Shown here: piece after piece, positions 38,483 to 44,619 of the stretch
Layout: every line of letters begins with the position of its first letter
Numbering within the stretch: position 1 is the first letter of the stretch
IMG/VR virus record: IMGVR_UViG_3300020034_000032
Coordinates: 1-44,619 of that record
Source of the DNA: a virus
Length of the DNA: 44,619 nt
Direction: 5' to 3' (one strand)
Translations under genes and position numbers: made by a program
Notes under the pieces: model-generated
What the model was told of the DNA's origin: nothing
The model's database searches: none
What the model saw: only the letters and a program-made list of their open reading frames with translations

Positions 38483-38583
38483 GACTTCACCCGCGCTGGC
38501 TCGAATATCCAATGCCACGGATTCGACAGGCACAGCACGAGCGCGGCCATGAGGCACAGCCGGCCGAGCGTCAGCGCGCTCAC
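38479..38583 (-). CDS. 34-aa membrane peptide
   Basis: A short frame reading SALTLGRLCLMAALVLCLSN and ending FEPARVKS, one clear membrane span. Its GTG lies in the stop of the upstream gene (GTGA at 38583-38580) and its stop overlaps the next ATG (ATGA). The double overlap fills an otherwise empty gap exactly, the main reason to call it real. Confidence 0.58.
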   Translation of the reverse strand: MSALTLGRLCLMAALVLCLSNPWHWIFEPARVKS

Positions 38584-38858
38584 GATTCGCCGTATTCCTC
38601 GGCGACCATGATGCCGAGCGTTCCGGCCGTCATGCGCCCGGGACTCTCGGCAACCGGCGTGCGTATCGCTGCGATCTCTTCACGTGCCCGTGTGAGGCTC
38701 TCTAGCGCGCGATCCCGGGTCAGCTTGTACCGCGCACGGGCATCGTCAATTTCGGCTACACAGTCGCGCTCAGCGCGATTCAGCCATCGGTCTAGGTCTT
38801 GCTCGGTTGGCGCAGTGCGCGCCTGGGCGAGCGCTACGCGCTCCGCAAACTCAGTCAT
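38580..38858 (-). CDS. Small charged helical protein
   Basis: A 92-aa protein (TEFAERVALAQARTAPTEQD ... RARYKLTRDRALESLTRARE) with a long coiled-coil-like helix over most of its length. GGGGAGAGG precedes the ATG. Not recognised. Confidence 0.6.
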   Translation of the reverse strand: MTEFAERVALAQARTAPTEQDLDRWLNRAERDCVAEIDDARARYKLTRDRALESLTRAREEIAAIRTPVAESPGRMTAGTLGIMVAEEYGES

Positions 38859-38901
38859 GGTTCATCCTCTCCCCTTGTCGATGCGTTCGGACGCATCAGA
38901 A

Positions 38902-38931
38902 ACGCCAGGGACCATTTAAAGCCCCTGGCGT
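38902..38931. terminator. Terminator after the amidotransferase gene
   Basis: ACGCCAGGG (38902-38910) and CCCTGGCGT (38923-38931) pair perfectly; on the minus strand the stem is followed by TTTCTG. A second hairpin GATGCGT/ACGCATC lies beside it near 38880-38897. It ends the amidoligase-amidotransferase unit. Confidence 0.68.
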
Positions 38932-38948
38932 CTCGTGTCGCAGCCGAA

Positions 38949-39980
38949 CTAGTCGGGCAGTATGTTTCCCCGGTCGTCAACCCGCACGGCCGTCTTGAGT
39001 GCCCTGGCGGGCACTAGCTCCTTGCCTGACGCATGTCGGGTGCGTAGCAGCTTCATCGATCCCGAAAACTCAGCTTCGGTCCCGTCGTGCGCCGGACCCA
39101 AGACGACGGGTGACCGTGCATCGTCCCACCATGTTTTCTTGTCCGCCGTGGTGCCGTGGCAATACTTCAACGGCCACGACGACTTGCACCAGCATTCCTC
39201 TAGGTTGTCATCGTCCAGGCCGCGCGGGAGTCCGTAGCAGTCGCAGTCTCGCGGCTGCATGTCGCAGGACACGCAAGCGTCGCACCAGTTGCACGACCCT
39301 AGCCGCATGTCCACGACGAGGAGCGATCTACCGCACATCACGCACGACCGGTCAGTCGGTGCGTAGTCACCCGGGCGGTATGCGTGGCGGATACCCTTGT
39401 GACCGGGCATCGCCCACGCAAACGACGTGTTCGAATACCAGACACCGTCCAGCCAGTCGCCTTCTTTCTCGTTGATGATGATGCCCTGCTTGCCGTATGA
39501 GGGGTTCACGGTCAGGATCACCAGTTTGTTGTATGCGGTGATCGCGTTCGCCAATCGCTGTTGGTTGTGTTTCAACCACAACGGGCCGTAGCGCTGCGGC
39601 ACTAGCTGCAGCGCCAACAGGCGCGTATCGGACCAGGTCGAACCCTTCACCGGTTGCATCCAGGCGGGCAAGATTCCGTTGTGCGCCAACACGGTGCGCC
39701 GGTCGCGGCCCACATAGAACGGGTGGCAGTTGTCGAGATCGTTCGGGCCGGCCGTGCCGATACGGGAGTGAAAGAGCGCCGGACCGTTCGGGTGCAGCGC
39801 GCGGGATGTTTCGAAGGCGTCGACAACTTCCGGCCCCTTCATTCCCTTGTGGACAATCAAACAGTCATTGTCGTTGTCGACAATGGCAAAACCGTGCCCG
39901 TCACTGTTGATGACCGTGCCAGCTAGCAGCCGGTCGCGGTCGATGTCAGCGCCGATCGGGAAGTAAGTCAGGAGACACAT
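38949..39980 (-). CDS. Class-II glutamine amidotransferase
   Basis: A 343-aa N-terminal-nucleophile enzyme. It begins MCLLTYFP, so Cys2 becomes the N-terminal nucleophile after Met removal; NSDGHGFAIV, ALFHSRIGTAG and VLAHNGILP match the glutamine-binding and oxyanion elements. It frees ammonia from glutamine for a partner enzyme. A Cys-rich zinc-like region follows at about 215-270 (CVMCGRSL ... CNWCDACVSCDM). It overlaps the amidoligase gene by 13 nt, so the two are almost surely one functional pair. Confidence 0.8.
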   Translation of the reverse strand: MCLLTYFPIGADIDRDRLLAGTVINSDGHGFAIVDNDNDCLIVHKGMKGPEVVDAFETSRALHPNGPALFHSRIGTAGPNDLDNCHPFYVGRDRRTVLAHNGILPAWMQPVKGSTWSDTRLLALQLVPQRYGPLWLKHNQQRLANAITAYNKLVILTVNPSYGKQGIIINEKEGDWLDGVWYSNTSFAWAMPGHKGIRHAYRPGDYAPTDRSCVMCGRSLLVVDMRLGSCNWCDACVSCDMQPRDCDCYGLPRGLDDDNLEECWCKSSWPLKYCHGTTADKKTWWDDARSPVVLGPAHDGTEAEFSGSMKLLRTRHASGKELVPARALKTAVRVDDRGNILPD

Positions 39981-41446
39981 AGCTTGCTCATTTCTGCGGT
40001 TAGCGGTGCGTAGTCCGGGCGGTCATTGACCCAGGTACGGAACGCACCCCACGACCACCCGTCGTCCTTAATGATCTGACGGGAGGTGAGGTGTCGGGTG
40101 TACTCCACACTTGCCGATGCCAGCCCTAGGGCCGCGCCTAGCTCTTGCTTGTCCAATGTGGAGGCGAATACTCGCATCTCGAAAGTGTTCGCGTTGGTTG
40201 TGTTGACCGCGCTGTAACGCTGCGGACCGTTGCCGTACCCGCTGCGCTCCGCTTCGGTCTGTGCCGCTTCATACAGCCGGTTGTATTCCGCGCTGCGTGG
40301 GTAGGTGCTACGGGAGCGACCGGGCAGATAGTCGCCGTACGTACGGGACTCACTACCGACCGGACCCCACAACCAGGTGTCGCGATCTTCACGGATAGCC
40401 GCAAACCGTTGTGCCGCAAGCGATGCACGCTCCGGCAGGTTTGGCTTCGCAACCCGCCTAGCTAGCGCGCGCTCGCTGGCATGGAACCGTGCCCAGCTAG
40501 AACTACGTCGCCGCGCGATCGCGGTGACGCCCCTCTCGTTGCGGTAAATGAACTTGAGCCAGCGGTAGACATGCGTCGGACTTGAAAACCCGTCACGGTT
40601 GACGTGAATGTGCAGCCCGCAACTGTCTGCGGCACGGGCACGGCGACGCTTGGCCAGGTCCAGCACATCGAACGGGAAATTATCGATCGCCCAGTTATAG
40701 GACATCGGGTGCGTGACCATTTCGAAGCCGTACGAGATCGAGCCGTCGTGCTTGAGGTAGGCGAGATCCCGCGTGGTTGCGTTGGCATCGAACACGTCAA
40801 GCAAGGCGCGCCCGGTCGACTGCTCCCGGTCGGGACCGGTCTCCATCTCAAGTTCGAAGCCCATAAATGTGGGGCCGTCGCCGTAGAAGACCGGAGTCGG
40901 ACGGTAGTAGTAATCGTGAACGGTGGCGCGGCCGGGCGATACCGGGTTACAGCACGGATCAGTGCATCTGCTGCCGTCGTAGTTGTTGTCCTCGCCGTCG
41001 CCCTCGTCCTCTTCGCCGATGTACGTAGGGCACGAGTCGCGACCGCAGTCGGTTGACGAAAAATCGGCAGTGAACTCGCGGCATGAGGTGCATACGGTCG
41101 CGTAATTCGATGCGTGGTAACGACACCAAGTCTGCGCAGTTTCGAGGTGTTCGATGTAGACCACGGTGCGGTCCGTCATCTCCCGATCGCAGAACATGCC
41201 GGAACGGCGGTCTACCCATTCACATTCGCCGTAGTGGCGCGGCCGGGTGCGCTCACGTCGTCTTGCGGCCGCAATGTCGTAGGAGATTGACGGGGCGTGG
41301 GCGATAACTGGGGCTGTCGTGCGGATTGTGAGCGTGGTAAGCGGCTGCAGTTCGGCCGGGTCGGCAGGTGTCGCCCAGTCGCGCGTAAGCGACTCGTAAT
41401 CGATCTGGAACGGCTGCAGTTCGGGCGGGTCGTGAATCTCAGGCAT
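39968..41446 (-). CDS. Amidoligase (glutamine-synthetase-like)
   Basis: A 492-aa protein. The C-terminal ~300 residues carry the amidoligase plan: MGFELEMETG, LKHDGSISYGFEMVTHPMS, SCGLHIHVNRDGF and TFEMRVFASTL, giving the Glu, Asp, His and Arg sites of the glutamine-synthetase-like ligase family that joins a carboxylate to an amine with ATP. The N-terminal ~170 residues contain a Cys-rich stretch (CTSCREFTADFSSTDC) that may bind zinc. AAGGGAGAGG precedes the ATG. Substrate unknown: peptide, protein tail or modified nucleobase are all possible. Confidence 0.78.
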   Translation of the reverse strand: MPEIHDPPELQPFQIDYESLTRDWATPADPAELQPLTTLTIRTTAPVIAHAPSISYDIAAARRRERTRPRHYGECEWVDRRSGMFCDREMTDRTVVYIEHLETAQTWCRYHASNYATVCTSCREFTADFSSTDCGRDSCPTYIGEEDEGDGEDNNYDGSRCTDPCCNPVSPGRATVHDYYYRPTPVFYGDGPTFMGFELEMETGPDREQSTGRALLDVFDANATTRDLAYLKHDGSISYGFEMVTHPMSYNWAIDNFPFDVLDLAKRRRARAADSCGLHIHVNRDGFSSPTHVYRWLKFIYRNERGVTAIARRRSSSWARFHASERALARRVAKPNLPERASLAAQRFAAIREDRDTWLWGPVGSESRTYGDYLPGRSRSTYPRSAEYNRLYEAAQTEAERSGYGNGPQRYSAVNTTNANTFEMRVFASTLDKQELGAALGLASASVEYTRHLTSRQIIKDDGWSWGAFRTWVNDRPDYAPLTAEMSKLCVS

Positions 41447-41499
41447 AGCAGGCCCTCTCCCTTAAGAGGTGTTGTGCTGCATTTCTGCTAGCAGCATCG

Positions 41500-41533
41500 A
41501 AAAGCCTTACAACCGTTGGGCTGTAAGGCTTTT
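41500..41533. terminator. Bidirectional intrinsic terminator
   Basis: AAAAGCCTTAC (41500-41510) and GTAAGGCTTTT (41523-41533) form a perfect 11-bp stem with T runs on both strands. It separates the small genes on the right from the amidoligase unit. Confidence 0.8.
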
Positions 41534-41542
41534 GCGTCGCGT

Positions 41543-41743
41543 CTAGAAGTAAAAGATCTGTAGTCCGGCATCTTGCTGGCGTTCGCCACCGGGACGATGC
41601 ACACCGCGATAGCCGGCTGGGGCGTTGCCCAGCGCGCGGCGTGCCTTGATACGGGCACGGCGGGCGGCACGGAAGGCACGGCGGCCGATCACGGCGCGAC
41701 TGATGGGCCGCAGTAGCCAGTGCAGCGCCTCGACGGGCCTCAT
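41543..41743 (-). CDS. Small Arg-rich protein
   Basis: A 66-aa very basic protein (RAVIGRRAFRAARRARIKAR), perhaps nucleic-acid binding. ATG 41743 overlaps the previous stop (ATGA) and the gene ends 9 nt before the terminator. Low complexity makes it less certain. Confidence 0.48.
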   Translation of the reverse strand: MRPVEALHWLLRPISRAVIGRRAFRAARRARIKARRALGNAPAGYRGVHRPGGERQQDAGLQIFYF

Positions 41744-41982
41744 GGTGTGATGTCCGATCCGACGATCGTCACTAGCTGGTCAAGTGATGAGAAATGCCCA
41801 ATAGGGCTGTCGCCCTTGTAGTAGAGGTGCGTGGACTCGTCGTCGGCGCGCTGTAGCTGGACGTTGTACGCGTACGCGCCACCCTCCTCGGATAGTTGGT
41901 CGTACACACCGACCGGCGAGTCAGGGTCGAACAGTTGCAACGCTTCGATGAGCTGTCCCACGGTCTTGATTAGGTCGCTCAT
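41740..41982 (-). CDS. Small acidic hypothetical protein
   Basis: An 80-aa protein (SDLIKTVGQLIEALQLFDPD ... HFSSLDQLVTIVGSD). The start resembles small phage proteins that open with a helix and an LxxFDPDxPV phrase; function unknown. Overlaps its neighbours by four bases on each side. Confidence 0.65.
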   Translation of the reverse strand: MSDLIKTVGQLIEALQLFDPDSPVGVYDQLSEEGGAYAYNVQLQRADDESTHLYYKGDSPIGHFSSLDQLVTIVGSDITP

Positions 41983-42326
41983 GATGCGTTGCCTAGCTGT
42001 GCTTCTACGTCGTCCTGCGCCCGGTCGATCTGGGTGCGCAGGTCATCGGGTAGCCAGTTGCGGGAACGTAGGTCGGTGGCCTCGTACCGCTGCGGCCAGT
42101 CGACGCCTTGCCCTACGTCATCGGTCACCGTGCGCCCGGCCGAGCCACGGTGGGCGGCTTCGGTAATGCGCGCCACGGTGGCGGCTTGTTGATCGTTGAT
42201 CAGGACGAGCATGTCCGTGCGGGCAGCGCTGGCCGCTTCCCAGTCGCGACGCGCTACGTACTTCACGAACAGGCCGGCGATGCCGGCCAGGTGCGTCAGG
42301 TCCTGTGTCTCTTGTGTGTTGTGCAT
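41979..42326 (-). CDS. Hypothetical protein
   Basis: A 115-aa helical protein (LTHLAGIAGLFVKYVARRDW ... LVLINDQQAATVARITEAAH). GGAGAGG precedes ATG 42326. It is the first clear gene of the leftward unit that follows the hairpin-rich non-coding stretch. Confidence 0.62.
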   Translation of the reverse strand: MHNTQETQDLTHLAGIAGLFVKYVARRDWEAASAARTDMLVLINDQQAATVARITEAAHRGSAGRTVTDDVGQGVDWPQRYEATDLRSRNWLPDDLRTQIDRAQDDVEAQLGNAS

Positions 42327-43137
42327 GGTCACCTCTCCATTCACGCAAGGCGCGCGGCGGATGCCGTGCGCCCAGCGCGGAGCGGAAGGGTGCTACCAGG
42401 TAGACATTGTGTTGATACAACATCCCCGGGCGAACCGTTCACCAATGCGGACACGTCATGGCCGCGACGCATAGGTCTGCGGCACGCATGGTCTGTCCGG
42501 CTAGCCCGGGGTCGTGCTCTATGGAATCGACAAGTGACCTGCGCCGATCGCGTGTCCACCGTGAGCTAGCGGGGCTGCTGCTACAGCCCCTTGCGCCTAC
42601 ATCATCAGGCTTCGTTCCGTGCCGCGCCTTGCGATACGGACAGTGCCAGGTGAGAGGGCAGGGAGACAACGGTCTGTCGTTGATCCGACAGTTTTCGGGC
42701 ACGATTTGGCACACTCGACAGAAGTATGTCGATGAGCGCATATGTTGTGTCAGCAAGGATGCGGCACTAGGACACAGCAAGATCAACCGTGACGCGTAGA
42801 TCATTAGTCGCGGCCAACTATCAACCTGAACTTGAGACCGATCTGTCTACCCGCCTACCTACGCTTACCTATTCACGCATCAATTAACCGAATGGTTAGG
42901 TCGGACATCATCAGTTATACGTGTATATGATCATGATCTACATCAATGTCACGCTCTGTAGCGTGCACATCCACCATACGTATGAGCCACAACCACCGTT
43001 AGGTGGTATGTGGCTCAACTCTTCGGTCGATAATCATCGACCGGCCGTATCCCCGGCCGCCAGATGATCATTTAGACGTTACCCTCGCGCTACTGCGCGG
43101 AACATTACGGACATAGGGCGGCGGGGGACAGAAAGAA
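42327..43137. other. Hairpin-rich non-coding stretch, possible promoter or origin region
   Basis: About 800 nt with no convincing gene. The right half is A/T-richer than the rest of the window. It holds TGTTG/CAACA (42410-42422), the palindrome GATCATGATC (42929-42938), CACGCT/AGCGTG (42950-42965), an interrupted 15-bp stem TGAGCCACA...TGTGGCTCA (42983-43017) and CGGTCGAT/ATCGACCG (43024-43043). A weak leftward promoter could be GTGACA (42952-42947) with TATACA (42927-42922), 19 nt apart. It lies between two leftward units. Confidence 0.5.
42439..42741 (-). CDS. Doubtful Cys-rich protein
   Basis: A 100-aa frame with CRVCQIVPENC, then CPLTWHCPYRKARHG and a basic C-terminal half. The Cys spacing resembles a zinc-binding protein, but there is no ribosome site, third-base bias is weak and a rival frame exists on the other strand. 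Kept only as a possibility inside the non-coding stretch. Confidence 0.22.
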   Translation of the reverse strand: MRSSTYFCRVCQIVPENCRINDRPLSPCPLTWHCPYRKARHGTKPDDVGARGCSSSPASSRWTRDRRRSLVDSIEHDPGLAGQTMRAADLCVAAMTCPHW

Positions 43138-43159
43138 GGCCCGGTCCGAAGACCGGGCC
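43138..43159 (-). terminator. Strong leftward terminator
   Basis: GGCCCGGTC (43138-43146) and GACCGGGCC (43151-43159) pair perfectly around CGAA; read leftward the loop is TTCG and the stem is followed by TTCTTTCTG. It ends the right-hand leftward unit. Confidence 0.8.
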
Positions 43160-43262
43160 CCACACGCTCTGATCCTACGCCACCGCCCCACCACCGCACC
43201 TAGCGTACCGCCCCGCGTGACCATTCGGGATAAGGTGCAGCACTACGGTTTTAGGAGTGCCT

Positions 43263-43281
43263 GTCGCGGTTTAACCGCGAC
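43263..43281. repeat. Palindrome over a stop codon
   Basis: GTCGCGGTTTAACCGCGAC, two 9-bp arms around one base, covering the TAA of the 57-aa membrane gene. It may act as a compact terminator or a protein-binding site. Confidence 0.6.
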
Positions 43282-43444
43282 GATTCTCGTAATAGGCACC
43301 ACGGATCTCATACATGGTCGAGAAGCACCAGATACACAATCCGAGCGCTACCGCGTCAAGTACTCCCCAGCCTTTGATCGTGAAGTCGAAGATCCCCATT
43401 GCTGCCGCGAGCAGCAGCGTGATGAACGCGAACAGCCGAAACAT
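43271..43444 (-). CDS. 57-aa two-span membrane protein
   Basis: A short gene (FRLFAFITLLLAAAMGIFDF, then VLDAVALGLCIWCFSTMYEI) with two membrane segments joined by a short polar loop, and a basic end (YYENRRG). GAGGAGG lies 5 nt before the ATG, a strong ribosome site. It is the last gene before the terminator at 43138. Function unknown; holin-like or exclusion roles are possible. Confidence 0.68.
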   Translation of the reverse strand: MFRLFAFITLLLAAAMGIFDFTIKGWGVLDAVALGLCIWCFSTMYEIRGAYYENRRG

Positions 43445-43479
43445 GGGTCCTCCTCAGGACAGGACGGTGTTGTGCTGCA

Positions 43480-43638
43480 CTATGCCCCATCCGGGCCGTC
43501 TGTAGGCGTCATGTCGTCCAGGATGTCCCAGGAGGCCATCTCGTGCTGCCACAGCCGCTCACAGTCGGCCAGCGGGCCGCTGCAGCCCATCTCGTGCAGG
43601 ATCTCGATGGTTTCCTGCCGCAGCACCTCGTCCATCAT
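43480..43638 (-). CDS. 52-aa acidic protein
   Basis: A short helical gene (MDEVLRQETIEILHEMGCSG ... MASWDILDDMTPTDG). It starts at ATGATG 43638-43633, overlapping the stop of the RyR-like gene (ATGA). Not recognised; the overlap and G/C third-base bias support it. Confidence 0.6.
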   Translation of the reverse strand: MMDEVLRQETIEILHEMGCSGPLADCERLWQHEMASWDILDDMTPTDGPDGA

Positions 43639-43892
43639 GACCTCACCCGCCGGGGCGGGAAGCCCTCGCGCTCGCGCAGCACGTACGGCGAGTCCTCGAT
43701 CGCGGCCAGCACCGCGCGTACGGTCACCCGGTCGAACTCTTTCACCTGCTCCGAGAGCTGGTCGTAGCCGACCATCTGCTCCTCGCCGGTCAATGCCGAG
43801 ACCCGGGAGACGAAGCCGTTCTCGGCCTGGGCAGCCACCCAGGCGTCGTGGACTTTCGCTGCGATCAGTTCGATCGCCGGGTTGGTGGTCAT
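43635..43892 (-). CDS. RyR-like domain protein
   Basis: An 85-aa protein with IELIAAKVHDAWVAAQAENG, VGYDQLSEQVKEFDRVTVRA and VLAAIEDSPYVL. This follows the RyR-domain plan (A-x2-H-x2-W, then Y-x-L-x-E-x2-K-x-x-DR). Small RyR-like proteins occur in phages; the ligand is unknown. Family inferred from pattern. Confidence 0.6.
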   Translation of the reverse strand: MTTNPAIELIAAKVHDAWVAAQAENGFVSRVSALTGEEQMVGYDQLSEQVKEFDRVTVRAVLAAIEDSPYVLREREGFPPRRVRS

Positions 43893-44098
43893 GCCGGCGG
43901 CTCGTAATCGGCCCCGACCAGCTGGTAGCCGGGGTCCAGGTCGGCCAGGTAGCTGAGGCCGGAGACGAGCCGGCCGGTGAGTTCGTTGAAGACGAACGGC
44001 GTGCCGGTCTCGTCCCAGGCGACGATCGGCACGGTGACGTGCGTTTCGCCGGTCAGGTTGTGGAAGTCGAGCGCGTAGCCGGGCGGGGCGATGATCAT
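43889..44098 (-). CDS. Small hypothetical protein
   Basis: A 69-aa protein (IIAPPGYALDFHNLTGETHV ... YLADLDPGYQLVGADYEPP), probably beta-rich. GGAGGAG lies before ATG 44098. Its ends overlap both neighbours. Not recognised. Confidence 0.6.
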   Translation of the reverse strand: MIIAPPGYALDFHNLTGETHVTVPIVAWDETGTPFVFNELTGRLVSGLSYLADLDPGYQLVGADYEPPA

Positions 44099-44619
44099 GA
44101 GTTCTCCTCCATCAAGCCATACACCAGCTGCGACCAGTCGGTGTGACGGAACCAATTCTTCTCGGCCAGATGAGCCGACCATTGCAGCAGGTCAAAGTAG
44201 TTGATGTACCCCTTGACGCTGATGTCGTAGCGGCTCCCACCGTACGGGTAGCAGGCGTCGCAGTACTGCTCCCAGCGCGGCGGCTCCGGGCAGTCCATCA
44301 TGTCGTCGCCCGACCAGACGATGAAGCCACGACCGGCGTTCTCCGGCCGACTCTTGATCCCGTCCCTGTGTGCCTTGATCAGCTTCGGGTATTCGAAGGC
44401 GGCGGCCTGGTCGACCGAGATCTCCGTGGCCGGTTGCTTGCACTCACGGCAGCGGACTACGAAGAAGCCCGAGCCACGCTCGCGTGTGCCCGCCGGCTGA
44501 CGCTTCGCCGGCCGCACGCGTGCGGCGTGCTGGATGTTGTAGATCGGGTCCTCGGTCTGAATGGCGACCCGCTCGGCGGTGAGCGCTTCGAGCCGCGACG
44601 GGAAAGTCTCCACGTCGAT
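44095..44619 (-). CDS. Hypothetical protein, possibly cut by the window edge
   Basis: At least 172 aa from GTG 44613, but the frame is open to the edge, so the start may lie outside. It contains VVRCRECKQPATEI and EQYCDACYPYGGSRYD, two CxxC pairs that may hold zinc, and a Trp-rich C-terminus (LLQWSAHLAEKNWFRHTDW). It overlaps the next gene by four bases. Not recognised. Confidence 0.58.
   Translation of the reverse strand: MDVETFPSRLEALTAERVAIQTEDPIYNIQHAARVRPAKRQPAGTRERGSGFFVVRCRECKQPATEISVDQAAAFEYPKLIKAHRDGIKSRPENAGRGFIVWSGDDMMDCPEPPRWEQYCDACYPYGGSRYDISVKGYINYFDLLQWSAHLAEKNWFRHTDWSQLVYGLMEENS

Noticed and set aside
42458-42799. 113-aa rightward open frame in the non-coding stretch
   Set aside because: No ribosome site, no recognisable domain, and it opposes the direction of all nearby genes.
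43263-43281. Palindrome as a phage repressor operator
   Set aside because: Only one copy is seen and it covers a stop codon; a terminator role is as likely, and no repressor gene is visible.
43217-44146. 309-aa rightward open frame
   Set aside because: It runs antisense to several small leftward genes with good ribosome sites and start-stop overlaps; its protein is Arg/Ser/Pro-rich low complexity, typical of a shadow frame in GC-rich DNA.

Overview
The window is a 44.6 kb piece of a tailed-phage genome, GC-rich and tightly packed, and it very probably comes from a phage of an actinobacterium. The clues are strong G/C third-codon bias, frequent GTG starts, ATGA/GTGA stop-start overlaps, and several families typical of actinobacteria or their phages: an Lsr2-type DNA-binding domain, a DUF397-like peptide, DUF4190-like and DUF6197-like proteins, and an SPFH protein. 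Both ends are cut: the terminase gene is open at the left edge and the last leftward gene is open at the right edge. No integrase, repressor, DNA polymerase, primase or helicase is visible, so lifestyle and replication cannot be judged here.

Rightward late block (1-22.7 kb): large terminase, portal, four small genes (one an Acb2-like anti-CBASS sponge), a run of large ejection/internal-virion candidates (1673, 276, 458 and 322 aa; the 458-aa protein has an NlpC/P60 peptidase domain) interrupted by a 28-aa hydrophobic ORF and a methyltransferase, then a tRNA-Met-like gene between two hairpins, a scaffold candidate, an N4-gp56-type capsid protein, a fibre/decoration protein, a repeat protein, an M15-type endolysin and a holin candidate, an adaptor candidate, a fibre with a lectin-like tip, a beta-rich nozzle candidate and a small membrane protein. 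No tape-measure gene or tail-assembly-chaperone frameshift pair is seen, so a short-tailed (podovirus) virion is the best reading.

Leftward block (44.6-22.7 kb): about 45 mostly small overlapping genes, divided by strong inverted repeats. Recognisable products are a glycosyltransferase, a PD-(D/E)XK nuclease, a vWA protein, a secreted beta-helix protein, a secreted collagen-like protein, a second Acb2/Tad1-hairpin-like protein, an SPFH membrane protein, a lipoprotein, a SLOG (DUF2493) protein with a DUF397-like partner, an Lsr2-type DNA-binding protein, a Cas4-like nuclease, zinc-ribbon proteins, a ParB-like protein, a class-II glutamine amidotransferase next to an amidoligase, and a RyR-like domain protein. 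A hairpin-rich non-coding stretch (42.3-43.1 kb) separates two leftward transcription units. Many leftward genes share a near-identical AAGGGAGAG element just before the start codon.

How it fits together: the rightward block builds the particle and lyses the cell. The leftward block looks like host-takeover, DNA-processing and counter-defence genes. The most interesting items are the Acb2-like pair, the insulated amidoligase plus amidotransferase unit, the adjacent secreted beta-helix and collagen-like proteins, the duplicated N-terminal tag on two virion proteins, and several sub-60-codon genes locked in by start-stop overlaps.
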